NCBI GenBank assembly: GCA_002300355.1
Contig: NSGV01000001.1
Coordinates: forward strand, 1,302,001 to 1,366,000
Source: Streptomyces sp. TLI_235
GTDB lineage: Bacteria > Actinomycetota > Actinomycetes > Streptomycetales > Streptomycetaceae
Direction of reading: 5' to 3'
Length of the DNA: 64,000 nucleotides
Below are positions 18,199 through 29,143 of this stretch, one piece after another. Numbering within the stretch: the first letter of the stretch is position 1; every line of letters starts with the position of its first letter. A program made the position numbers and the translations under genes. The notes under the pieces are model-generated. The model was not told the origin of the DNA. It made no database searches and saw only the letters and a list, made by a program, of their open reading frames with translations.

Positions 18199-18870
18199 GT
18201 GACGATCCGAGTGCTGCTGGTCGACGACCAGCCGCTGCTTCGCACCGGTTTCCGGATGATCCTGGAGGCCGAGTCCGACCTGGTGGTGGTCGGGGAGGCC
18301 GGGGACGGCCAGCAGGCGCTGGAACAGGTCCGGGCGCTGCAGCCGGACGTGGTGCTGATGGACATCCGGATGCCGCGGATGGACGGGGTGGAGGCGACCC
18401 GCCGGATCTCCGGCCCGGGGCGGGACGGCCCGGCGAAGGTGCTGGTGCTGACCACCTTCGACCTGGACGAGTACGTGGTGGAGGCGCTGCGGGCGGGGGC
18501 CAGCGGTTTCCTGCTGAAGGACGTGCCGGCCGAGGAACTGGTGCAGGCGATCCGGGTGGTCGCGGACGGCGCGGCGATGCTGGCCCCGTCGGTGACCCGC
18601 CGGCTGCTGGACATGTACGCCACCAAGCTGCCCTCCGGGGAGGAGGCGCCGCCGCAGGCGCTGGCTGCGCTGACCGAGCGCGAGGTCGAGGTGCTCCGGC
18701 TGGTGGCCCGCGGCCTGTCGAACGCGGAGATCGCCGGGGAGCTGTTCGTCAGCGAGACGACGGTGAAGACGCACGTCGGCCATGTGCTGACGAAGCTGCA
18801 GCTGCGGGACCGGGTGCAGGCCGCGGTGTACGCCTACGAGTCGGGTCTGGTGCGCCCCGGCTCGATGTGA
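18199..18870 (+). CDS. NarL/FixJ-family response regulator (orphan)
   Basis: A 223-residue two-component regulator. The receiver domain (1-120) has the acidic pair Asp9/Asp10, phospho-acceptor Asp55 (MDIRMPRMDG) and the conserved Lys in FLLKD. The LuxR-type helix-turn-helix is at about 155-215 (LTEREVEVLRLVARGLSNAEIA). The start is GTG at 18199, immediately after the TAG of the nuclease gene. No histidine kinase gene is adjacent, so its partner is unknown. Cotranscription with the nuclease is likely from the zero-base spacing. Confidence 0.9.
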   Translation: MTIRVLLVDDQPLLRTGFRMILEAESDLVVVGEAGDGQQALEQVRALQPDVVLMDIRMPRMDGVEATRRISGPGRDGPAKVLVLTTFDLDEYVVEALRAGASGFLLKDVPAEELVQAIRVVADGAAMLAPSVTRRLLDMYATKLPSGEEAPPQALAALTEREVEVLRLVARGLSNAEIAGELFVSETTVKTHVGHVLTKLQLRDRVQAAVYAYESGLVRPGSM

Positions 18871-18902
18871 GCCGGGGCCGGTTCGGGCCGGTTCACGCAG
18901 GA

Positions 18903-18943
18903 CGACGGCCCGCCCCTTCCGCTGCGGAGGGGGCGGGCCGTCG
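18903..18943. terminator. Bidirectional terminator, response regulator / binding protein
   Basis: Nineteen-pair stem (CGACGGCCCGCCCC... against GGGGCGGGCCGTCG) with a 3-base loop CTG and one G-T pair, between convergent genes. Confidence 0.8.
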
Positions 18944-18953
18944 CCGTGACCGG

Positions 18954-20558
18954 TCACTTGGTGCCGTTGCGGCCGATCTCCCAGAAGCGGAACACGCCGG
19001 TGGTGTCGACGGTGCCGTCGACACCGGTGATGTCGTTGCGCGAGGCGTAGAAGGACTTGGCCTGGAACAGCGGGATCACCGGGGCGCCCTCGGCGACGAT
19101 GTTCTGGATCTGGCCGTAGGCGCCGTCGGCGGAGCGGTCGGTCAGCTTGATGCTGGCGGGCACCAGCTTGCCGCTGATCCGCGGGTCGTCCCAGCCGTTG
19201 TGGAAGGCGCCGCCGTCGACCACCATCGGGCTGACGAAGTTGTCCGGGTCCGCGTAGTCCGGGGTCCAGCCGACGGTGTAGGCCTGGTAGCTGCCGGCCT
19301 TCCAGCCCGCCTGGTACTGCTTCCAGTCGGACTCCTGCTTGATGTCGACCTGGAAGACGCCGCCGTTCTCCAGGTCCTTCTTGATCTGCTCCATCTCGGC
19401 GGCGCCGGCCCGGGCGCGCGACCAGGTGAGGGTGATCTTGACCGGGGTGGACACCTTCGCGGCGGAGAGGATCTTCTTCGCCTTGTCGACGCTCGGGTCG
19501 CCGTAGCGGTCGGCGAAGGAGGTGTTGTGGCCGGTGATGCCGGCCGGCACCAGCGAGTACAGCGGCTGGACGGTGTTGGCGTACACCGTGCGGGAGAGCG
19601 CCTTGCGGTCGATCAGCTGGGCGATCGCCTGGCGGACGGCCGGGTTGCCGGTGACGGCGTCCTTGGTGTTGAGGACGAGGTAGCGGGTCTCGGCGCTCTC
19701 GCCCTCGGCGACCTTGAGGTCGCCCTTGCCGGCCATCTGGTCGCTCTTGATCTTGGCGCCGGCGGCGGGCTCCAGGCTGTTGTCGGCGAGGTCGACGTCG
19801 CCGTTCTCCAGGGCGGTCTTCAGCTCGTCCGGCGAGTTGAAGTAGCGGAGGGCGAACTTGCCGGTGGTCGGCTTGTTGTCGCCCTGGTACTCGCTGTTGG
19901 CGGAGAGGCTGATCTTGCCGGGGTTCTCGCCGCCCTCGAGCGGGGCGATCGAGTCGATCTTGTAGGGGCCGGAGCCGACCAGCTTGTCATTGGCGAGCAG
20001 GCCGTCGGCCGGGAAGACCTGGTGGTCGACGATCGAGCCGGCCGCCGAGGCGAGCTTCGCCGGGAGGACCGCGTCCGGGGCCGTGAGGTGGAAGACCACC
20101 TTGTTCTGGCCCTTGGCCTCGACCGACTTGATGGAGGAGAGCAGCGAGGCGGGGCCGCTGGGGTCGTTGATCTTCAGCATCCGCTGGACCGAGAAGACGA
20201 CGTCCTCGCTGGTCATCGCATGGCCGTTGGAGAACTTCAGGCCGCTGCGCAGGGTGCACTCGTAGGTCTTGGCGTCACCGCCGGTGAAGCCGCAGGACTG
20301 CGCGGCCTCCGGCTGCGGCACGGTCGCGCCGGGCGGGAAGCTCAGCAGCGACTGGAAGGTGTTGTTCAGCACCAGCCAGGAACCGGCGTCGTAGGCACCG
20401 GCCGGGTCGAGCACGCTGGTCACGTTGGTGGTGCCCATGGTGATCGTGGACGGCGAGTCCTTGCCGGTGACGGCCTTGGTCGCGGAGGCGCAGCCGGCGG
20501 CCGAGGACGCGACCATGACGGCGCAGCCGAGCACGGCCAGGCGGTGGGCTGAAGACAT
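18954..20558 (-). CDS. Oligopeptide/nickel-type ABC transporter substrate-binding lipoprotein (orphan)
   Basis: A 534-residue extracytoplasmic solute-binding protein of family 5 (SBP_bac_5, DppA/OppA type). It has a lipoprotein signal with lipobox SAAGC (Cys about residue 23), the family core segments LRSGLKFSNGHAMTSEDVVFS (read in parts) and IAQLIDRKALSRTVYAN, and QAYTVGWTPDYADPDNF near the end. ATG at 20558 with GAAGGA upstream; the longer frame is unsupported. No permease or ATPase gene is near, so it may serve a transporter encoded elsewhere or act as a sensor. It is separated from the HAD gene by a 316-bp gap. Confidence 0.87.
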   Translation of the reverse strand: MSSAHRLAVLGCAVMVASSAAGCASATKAVTGKDSPSTITMGTTNVTSVLDPAGAYDAGSWLVLNNTFQSLLSFPPGATVPQPEAAQSCGFTGGDAKTYECTLRSGLKFSNGHAMTSEDVVFSVQRMLKINDPSGPASLLSSIKSVEAKGQNKVVFHLTAPDAVLPAKLASAAGSIVDHQVFPADGLLANDKLVGSGPYKIDSIAPLEGGENPGKISLSANSEYQGDNKPTTGKFALRYFNSPDELKTALENGDVDLADNSLEPAAGAKIKSDQMAGKGDLKVAEGESAETRYLVLNTKDAVTGNPAVRQAIAQLIDRKALSRTVYANTVQPLYSLVPAGITGHNTSFADRYGDPSVDKAKKILSAAKVSTPVKITLTWSRARAGAAEMEQIKKDLENGGVFQVDIKQESDWKQYQAGWKAGSYQAYTVGWTPDYADPDNFVSPMVVDGGAFHNGWDDPRISGKLVPASIKLTDRSADGAYGQIQNIVAEGAPVIPLFQAKSFYASRNDITGVDGTVDTTGVFRFWEIGRNGTK

Positions 20559-20874
20559 GCGGGATGGATTCCTTCTCCGTGCGGCCGGGCTGTGGGGAGG
20601 CGCCGGTAGGTTCCGCCACGGCCGTGCCCGGGGTGGGGGGCGTGGTCGATGACGGTCCGTTGTCCCCTTTTCGGGGATTGACCGGAAGTAGCGTGCCATA
20701 TCGACCACGTACCGCCGTCGCACGTGTGCGCGGACGTGGACGGGCGGGACGTCCACCGGATCCCGCTGTCCGGCGTTCTGTCGCGCAATGTCCGTTTTCT
20801 CCGTCAGGTTCTGTACGGACCGTCGCCGGGGCGCCGCAGGCAGAGAGCGACCCTTCCGGAGAATGAGATCGATC
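20559..20874. other. 316-bp intergenic region upstream of the binding-protein gene
   Basis: No coding sequence recognised. It holds a 9-bp inverted repeat GTGGTCGAT / ATCGACCAC with arms at 20642-20650 and 20700-20708, and a small hairpin TCCCC-TTTTC-GGGGA between them, which may be part of a promoter or operator for the minus-strand lipoprotein gene. Confidence 0.4.
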
Positions 20875-21576
20875 TCACACCCGGGCGGCGGTGAGCGCGT
20901 GCAGCAGCTCCAGGTCGACCTCTTCCAGCGAGCCGAGCACGGTGCGCCCGGGGGCGGGCTCGATGGCGGCGACGGAGGGCACCGCGATGACCGGGCAGCC
21001 GGCCGCCTCGGCGGCCCGGACGCCGGTGGGCGCGTCCTCGATGACCACGCAGCGGGCCGGGTCGGCGCCGAGCCGGGCGGCGGCCGCGAGGTACGGGTCG
21101 GGGTGCGGCTTGGTCCGCGGCACCTCGTCGCCGGCCACCGTGAAGGCGAAGTGGTGGGCGCCGAGGCTGCGCAGCACGATGTCGATGACGTGCCGGTGCG
21201 AGGCGGACACCAGGGCGGCCGGGATGCCGTGCGCGGCCAGGGTGTTGAGCAGCCGCTCGGCGCCGGGCATCAGCGGCACGCCGCCGGCCAGCAGGTCGAC
21301 GAAGCGCTGGTTGATGAGCACGGTCAGCTCGCCCGGGCTGAGCGGCACGGAGGTCCGGGCGAGCAGGTAGTCGATCACCCGGGTCATCGGGCCGCCGACG
21401 ACGTGGGCGCGGTCGGCCTCGTCGAGGGCGTGCCCGAACTCGGCGAAGAGCGACGCCTCGGCCTGCCACCAGAAGTCCTCGGTATCGACGAGCGTGCCGT
21501 CCATGTCGAGCAGCACGGCCTGGAGTCCGCCGCCGCTGCCGCCGAGGCTCTCGGTGAGGGTCGAGATGGTCGTCAT
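20875..21576 (-). CDS. HAD-superfamily phosphatase (beta-phosphoglucomutase-like)
   Basis: A 233-residue haloacid-dehalogenase-type phosphatase of subfamily I with the cap in the first position. Motif I is LLDMDGTLVDTE (nucleophile Asp about residue 23), motif II is the Ser in VSASHRH, motif III includes Lys of RTKPHPDPY and motif IV is VIEDAPTGV. The helical cap lies between motifs I and II. ATG at 21576. Substrates of this group are sugar phosphates or nucleotides; the actual one cannot be told. It lies immediately upstream of metH's start? No: metH lies on its downstream side in genome order, on the same strand but read before it, with a hairpin between. Confidence 0.85.
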   Translation of the reverse strand: MTTISTLTESLGGSGGGLQAVLLDMDGTLVDTEDFWWQAEASLFAEFGHALDEADRAHVVGGPMTRVIDYLLARTSVPLSPGELTVLINQRFVDLLAGGVPLMPGAERLLNTLAAHGIPAALVSASHRHVIDIVLRSLGAHHFAFTVAGDEVPRTKPHPDPYLAAAARLGADPARCVVIEDAPTGVRAAEAAGCPVIAVPSVAAIEPAPGRTVLGSLEEVDLELLHALTAARV

Positions 21577-21643
21577 GGCAAGGTCCCTTCGCCGGGTGGG
21601 GTCCCGTCCGCACGGGTGGCCGGACGGAGCCGGGGATGGCACA

Positions 21644-21671
21644 GGCCGGCCCGCTGGTGAGCGGACCGGCC
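21644..21671 (-). terminator. Terminator of metH
   Basis: Stem GGCCGG-c-CCGCT / AGCGG-a-CCGGCC with loop GGTG, 66 bases past the metH stop codon and before the HAD gene. Confidence 0.6.
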
Positions 21672-21736
21672 CGTTCAGGATCATTCAGGATACGCCCGCC
21701 GACCGGAAATGTGCCGAACGGAGCGCAGCGGACGGG

Positions 21737-25273
<3,537 letters not shown>

Positions 25274-25431
25274 GGGGCGACTCCCTGGGTGCGACGGCTG
25301 TCGGCTATGCGTCCCCTCCGTATTCGGGGATGCACGCCGTCAGGGTATCCGGACACCTGCCCGGCCACGGAACCCGTTCCGCATCCTGGGCGTCCTCACC
25401 ACCTGAACGGACGGTTCGGGAGGAGAACGGG

Positions 25432-26484
25432 GTGCCACTGAGGATCGCCGCAGGGGCGGCGCGGGTACGGGCCCGGTGGCGCGGCCGACCCCGCCTGCGC
25501 AGGCTCGTCACCGCGCTGCTGGCCGTTCTCGGCCTGCTGCTCCTTCCGGTGGGCGGGGCCGCCGCCGCACTGCGCCTCCAGTACGTGGGCGAACCGCCCG
25601 CCGAGGCGCACACCCGGGGCCGCGACGCCCTCTGGCTCGGCCACGCCTGGGTCGACGGGCGGCGCACCGACGCCGACCTCACCCTGCTCGCCGCCCGACT
25701 CGCCGGCACCGGCATCCGCGACCTGTACGTGCACACCGGCCCGCTGGCGCACGACGGCTCGCTCGACGCCTCCCTCGCGCCGGGGGCCTCCTGGTTCCTG
25801 GACGGCGTGCACCGGCGGCTGCCCGGCCTGCGGGTGCAGGCCTGGCTCGGCGACGTGGTCGCCCCGGAGAAGGACGGGCTGCACCTGGACCGGCCCGAGG
25901 TGAGGACCAGGATCACCGTCGCCGCCGTGCAGACCCTGGCGCTCGGCTTCGAGGGCGTGCACTTCGACCTGGAGCCGGTGCGCTCCGGGTCGGAGGGCTT
26001 CCTCGCCCTGCTCGACCAGATCCGCCCGCTCACCGCGTCCTCCGGGGTGCCGCTCTCGGTCGCCGCCCCGCAGATCGACCCGCTGCCGGGGCTCCACCGG
26101 CTGGGGCTGGCCGTCGCCGACCACGGCAAGTGGTGGTCGAAGGAGTACTTCGCCGAGGTCGCCCGCCGGGTCGACCAGATCGCGGTGATGAGCTACGACA
26201 CCGGCATGCCGCTGGAGTCGCTGTACGGCGGGTACGTCGCCCGGCAGACCGAGCTGGCCCTGGCGGCCACCCCGGACCGGGTCGACCTGCTGATGGGCCT
26301 GCCCGCGTACTGGGCGGACGACGTCGGCCACCGCGGTTCCGCCGAGACCGTCGAGGCGGCCGTCCGCGGCGCCCGGCTCGCCCTCGGCCGCAGCGGCCGG
26401 CAGTCCTTCGGCCTCGCGCTGTACGTCGACTTCACCGCGACCCCGGAGCACTGGAACGCCTACCGCCGGGGCTGGTGCCGCTGA
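25432..26484 (+). CDS. GH18-like (TIM-barrel) membrane-anchored hypothetical protein
   Basis: A 350-residue protein with an arginine-rich N-terminus and one hydrophobic segment (about 20-45) that is either an uncleaved anchor or signal. The outer domain resembles the glycoside hydrolase family 18 barrel: GVHFDLEPV (about residues 180-188) matches the D-x-E strand-4 signature, and AVMSYDTGMP resembles strand 6. The start is GTG at 25432 with GGGAGGAG eight bases upstream; the 34-codon extension upstream overlaps the metH promoter region. It is divergent from metH. Whether it cleaves a polysaccharide is not known. Confidence 0.72.
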   Translation: MPLRIAAGAARVRARWRGRPRLRRLVTALLAVLGLLLLPVGGAAAALRLQYVGEPPAEAHTRGRDALWLGHAWVDGRRTDADLTLLAARLAGTGIRDLYVHTGPLAHDGSLDASLAPGASWFLDGVHRRLPGLRVQAWLGDVVAPEKDGLHLDRPEVRTRITVAAVQTLALGFEGVHFDLEPVRSGSEGFLALLDQIRPLTASSGVPLSVAAPQIDPLPGLHRLGLAVADHGKWWSKEYFAEVARRVDQIAVMSYDTGMPLESLYGGYVARQTELALAATPDRVDLLMGLPAYWADDVGHRGSAETVEAAVRGARLALGRSGRQSFGLALYVDFTATPEHWNAYRRGWCR

Positions 26485-26509
26485 CGGCGGCCCGGGTTAG
26501 GCTGCGGCC

Positions 26510-27046
26510 ATGACCGAACCGGCCCTGGGCGCAGCGGAACTGACGACAGATCACCTCGTCCTGCGCCGGCCGGTGCCCGCGGACGTGACGGCGATCCTGG
26601 CCGTCCACCGCGACCCGCGGACCTGCCGGCACAACCCCTCCGACGCGCTGCGCACCAGGGCCGAGGCCGAGTGGCTGTTTCGCCGCTGGGACGAGCGGTG
26701 GCGGCGCAACGGCTACGGCTACTGGGTCGTCCGGGGGCAGGGCGACGAGCAGCCGCTCGGCTTCTGCGGGGTGAAGCCGACGACGCTGAGCGGCATGCGC
26801 GGGCTCAACCTCTTCTACCGCTTCGACCCGGCGTGCTGGGGCCGGGGCGTGGCCGGCGAGGCCGCGACGGCGGTGGTCGCGTGGGCCGGCCGGGAGCTGC
26901 CCGGGCTGCCGCTGATCGCCCGGATCCGCCCCGACAACGCGGCCTCCCAGCGGGTCGCCCTGAAGGCGGGCCTGACCCGCGCCGCCCACCTCGACGAGAT
27001 CGGCGAGGACGGGCTGGACTGGATCTACGCCCGCAACCTGCCGTAG
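26510..27046 (+). CDS. GNAT-family N-acetyltransferase (RimJ/RimL type)
   Basis: A 178-residue acetyltransferase that would move acetyl from acetyl-CoA to an amine. LVLRRPVPADVTAILAVHRDP is the RimJ/RimL-like N-terminus; motif A lies around YRFDPACWGRGVAGEAATAV (about 105-124), with the Q/R-x-x-G-x-G/A-like turn as GRGVAGE, and motif B around NAASQRVALKAGL. ATG at 26510, 25 bp after the stop of the preceding gene, so probably in one operon with it. Substrate cannot be inferred. Confidence 0.85.
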   Translation: MTEPALGAAELTTDHLVLRRPVPADVTAILAVHRDPRTCRHNPSDALRTRAEAEWLFRRWDERWRRNGYGYWVVRGQGDEQPLGFCGVKPTTLSGMRGLNLFYRFDPACWGRGVAGEAATAVVAWAGRELPGLPLIARIRPDNAASQRVALKAGLTRAAHLDEIGEDGLDWIYARNLP

Positions 27047-27054
27047 CGATCAGC

Positions 27055-27130
27055 CCCGAGGGTCCGGGACCCGAAGGTCCGGGACCCGAAGGTCCGGGAC
27101 CCGGAGGTCCGGGACCCGGAGGTCCGGAAT
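27055..27130. repeat. 15-bp tandem repeat of near-palindromic units
   Basis: Four full copies of GGTCCGGGACCCGAA or GGTCCGGGACCCGGA at 27061-27120, flanked by partial copies on both sides (CCCGAG before, GGTCCGGAAT after). Each unit contains GGTCC-G-GGACC, which can fold back on itself. The array fills most of the 115-bp gap between the GNAT and PadR genes. Confidence 0.9.
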
Positions 27131-27149
27131 CGGCCTTGCACGGCATGCT

Positions 27150-27162
27150 ATCTTGCTGTGCA
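27150..27162 (+). promoter_or_regulatory. Candidate -10 element for a leaderless padR transcript
   Basis: TATCTT at 27150-27155 followed seven bases later by the ATG at 27162. No ribosome site precedes any possible padR start, which fits a leaderless message starting at that ATG. Inference only. Confidence 0.35.
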
Positions 27163-27539
27163 TGGTACCTGGTATGACACACACCGAGGGTGCCGGCGCG
27201 CCGGACGGATCGGTGGCCACCCAGCTGCGCAAGGGGGTGCTGGAGTACTGCGTGCTGGCGCTGCTGCGGGACGGCCCGCGCTACGGCGTGGAGCTGCTGC
27301 AGGAGCTCGGCCGGTTCCCGACGCTGGCGACCAGCCAGGGCACGATCTACCCCCTGCTGTCCCGCCTGCGCCGCGCCGGGCTCGCGGACACCTTCCTGCG
27401 CGACTCCGACAGCGGCCCGTCACGCCGCTACTACACCCTGACCGCCGCAGGCCGCGGCGCGCTGGAGGAGTTCACCTCGCTGTGGCCCGCCTTCCGCACG
27501 GCCGTCGACCACATCCTCGACCCCGGAGAGAACCCGTGA
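27162..27539 (+). CDS. PadR-family transcriptional regulator
   Basis: A small winged-helix regulator (125 aa from this start). QLRKGVLEYCVLALL is the characteristic N-terminal helix, GRYGVELLQEL-like and SQGTIYPLLSRLRRAGL form the recognition helices, and RYYTLTAAGRGALEEF is the wing. The start is uncertain: ATGs at 27153, 27162 and 27174 are all in frame and none has a Shine-Dalgarno site; I chose 27162 because a -10-like TATCTT lies at the right distance for a leaderless mRNA. Its stop overlaps the next gene's GTG by four bases. PadR-HAAS pairs are common membrane-stress switches in actinobacteria and firmicutes. Confidence 0.85.
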   Translation: MVPGMTHTEGAGAPDGSVATQLRKGVLEYCVLALLRDGPRYGVELLQELGRFPTLATSQGTIYPLLSRLRRAGLADTFLRDSDSGPSRRYYTLTAAGRGALEEFTSLWPAFRTAVDHILDPGENP

Positions 27540-28132
27540 ACACGCCCATCGAGCACCCGCTGGTCGGCGACTACCTCGACGAGGTCACCCGGCTCACCGC
27601 CGCGCTGCCCGCGGAGCGCCGCCGCGAACTGCTGGCGGACCTGCGCGAACACGTCGAGGTCGCGCTGGCGGAGCACGGCTCCGCGGACGACGACGCGGTG
27701 CGGCAGGTCCTGGACGGGCTGGGCAGCCCGCAGCAGGTCGCCGGCGCCGCGCTCGACGAGTCGGGGCAGGCGCGCCCCGAGCCGGAGACCGGTGCCCGCA
27801 CCACCGTCACCCTGGCCCTCGCGGTCCTTCCGCTGCCGCTCACGCTCGTGCCGGCCGTCGGCCCGCTGCTCGCGCTGGCCGCCGGCATCACCGCGCTCGT
27901 CCGGGTCTGGAAGTCCCCGCAGTGGGCCCGGCGGGAGAAGAAGCAGGCGACCCTGCTCCTCCTCTCGCCGATCGCGGTCACGCCGCCGGCCGCAGCCGCC
28001 TTCGCCGCGTCCTCGGCCGGACTGAGCCCGGCCGCCGTCCTCGCCGCCCTGTTGCTGGGCTTCTGCCTTCCCCCCGTCGCGGCGGTCCGGCTCGGCCGCT
28101 CCGCCGCCCGTCTCCGCACGGCGGCGGTCTGA
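27536..28132 (+). CDS. HAAS-domain (DUF1700-like) membrane protein
   Basis: A 198-residue protein whose N-terminal third (about 1-85) is the helical HAAS domain (DYLDEVTRLTAALPAERRRELLADLREHVE), normally found next to PadR regulators. Three to four transmembrane helices follow (about 92-190). It starts with GTG at 27536, overlapping the padR stop as GTGA, and GGAGAG lies just upstream, so translation is coupled. The HAAS domain is thought to bind or be controlled with its PadR partner; the membrane part may sense envelope state. Function unproven. Confidence 0.82.
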   Translation: MNTPIEHPLVGDYLDEVTRLTAALPAERRRELLADLREHVEVALAEHGSADDDAVRQVLDGLGSPQQVAGAALDESGQARPEPETGARTTVTLALAVLPLPLTLVPAVGPLLALAAGITALVRVWKSPQWARREKKQATLLLLSPIAVTPPAAAAFAASSAGLSPAAVLAALLLGFCLPPVAAVRLGRSAARLRTAAV

Positions 28133-28158
28133 GGCTCGGCTCCGACGCCGGATGCACC

Positions 28159-28183
28159 CAGGGGCGCGGGGACCGCGCCCCTG
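28159..28183. terminator. Bidirectional terminator, HAAS gene / TetR gene
   Basis: Perfect 11-bp inverted repeat CAGGGGCGCGG / CCGCGCCCCTG with loop GGA between convergent genes. Confidence 0.75.
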
Positions 28184-28191
28184 AATGTCTG

Positions 28192-28749
28192 CTATCCGTC
28201 CAGCGGCGTCCTGTGCAGGGCGATCAGCAGCCGCCACACCCGGCCGGCGAACGCGGGCGGGTCTGCGGTGATCAGGCCGTGCAGCCAGTCGGCCAGCAGG
28301 CCGGTGAAGGCGGCGGCGACGGCGGAGGCCACCGTGTCGGCGTGCGGGGCGCCGGCCCGTTCGCGCTCGGTGCGGCTGCGCTCGCGCAGCCGCAGATGCA
28401 TGAGGTCGCCGAGCGGGCCGCCGCCGCCCGGGTCGAGCAGGGCCCGGTAGAGCGCGGCGTGCCCGGCGGCGTCCGCCAGGAAGGCGATGAGTGCCGCGGG
28501 CGGCGCCATCGGGTCGACCGGGCCGCGCCAGTCGTGCAGCGCGTCGACGGCCCGCTCGACCACCTCCCCGCAGGCGTCGACGGCGAGCGCCCGCAGGTCC
28601 TCGTAGTGGAGGTAGAAGGTCGCCCGGCCGAGGCCCGCACGGCGGACCACGGCCGACACGCTCAGCTCCGAGAGCGGCCGCTCCCCGCACTCGGCGAGCA
28701 GTGCGCCGCGCAGCGCGGCCCTGGTGCGTTCGGCGCGGGGATCGTTCAT
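28192..28749 (-). CDS. TetR-family transcriptional regulator
   Basis: A 185-residue repressor with the TetR helix-turn-helix at about residues 20-55 (LSVSAVVRRAGLGRATFYLHY) and a helical ligand-binding C-terminal domain containing a run of prolines and alanines. ATG at 28749 overlaps the stop of the DUF1304 gene by four bases (ATGA), so the two are translated together. A perfect 14-bp palindrome at 29126-29139 lies in the leader of the pair and is the likely operator, giving autoregulation. The ligand is unknown. Confidence 0.85.
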   Translation of the reverse strand: MNDPRAERTRAALRGALLAECGERPLSELSVSAVVRRAGLGRATFYLHYEDLRALAVDACGEVVERAVDALHDWRGPVDPMAPPAALIAFLADAAGHAALYRALLDPGGGGPLGDLMHLRLRERSRTERERAGAPHADTVASAVAAAFTGLLADWLHGLITADPPAFAGRVWRLLIALHRTPLDG

Positions 28750-29108
28750 CCGGCGGCCAGCACGGCGGCGAGGGCGACGGCGCCGGGCAGGGCCTGGGCG
28801 AGCAGGATCCGCCGGTTCGCGGTGGCGGCGCCGTACAGGCCGGCCACCACGACGCAGCTCAGGAAGAAGACCTGGGCGTCGTGGCCCACGGGGTCGGCGG
28901 CGATCAGGCCCCAGACCAGGCCGGCCGCCAGGAAGCCGTTGTAGAGGCCCTGGTTGGCGGCGAGCGGCGCGGTGGCCCTCGCGAGGGCGGCGTCGAAGCC
29001 GGAGAGCTTCCGCCCCGGGGGTCGCTCCCAGAGGAACATCTCCAGAACCAGGAAGTACGCGTGCAGCGCGGCCACCAGGCCGACCAGGACGTTCGCCACC
29101 GTATGCAT
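28746..29108 (-). CDS. DUF1304 small integral membrane protein
   Basis: A 120-residue protein with four predicted transmembrane helices (about 3-23, 48-68, 75-95 and 100-118). The sequence NVLVGLVAALHAYFLVLEMFLW is typical of the DUF1304 family, and NQGLYNGFLAAGL is its central motif. Function is unknown; members often accompany TetR regulators, as here. ATG at 29108 with CGGAGTG upstream. The operon promoter overlaps the 3' end of the GH13 gene, the two genes being on the same strand with only 35 bp between. Confidence 0.85.
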   Translation of the reverse strand: MHTVANVLVGLVAALHAYFLVLEMFLWERPPGRKLSGFDAALARATAPLAANQGLYNGFLAAGLVWGLIAADPVGHDAQVFFLSCVVVAGLYGAATANRRILLAQALPGAVALAAVLAAG

Positions 29109-29125
29109 GGATCACTCCGATTTCA

Positions 29126-29139
29126 TGGACAGCTGTCCA
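29126..29139. promoter_or_regulatory. Perfect 14-bp palindrome TGGACAGCTGTCCA, likely TetR operator
   Basis: Located 17 bp before the DUF1304 start codon. A TATGAT -10-like box (minus strand, 29143-29148) is directly upstream, so the palindrome would cover the transcription start. A further half-site TGGACG occurs at about 29155-29160. Confidence 0.6.
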
Positions 29140-29143
29140 GCAA

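Noticed and set aside
25274..25431. Cobalamin riboswitch upstream of metH
   Set aside because: No conserved B12-box or extended paired leader could be seen in the 158-bp gap.
27055..27130. CRISPR-like array
   Set aside because: Units are contiguous 15-mers without spacers and no cas gene is near.
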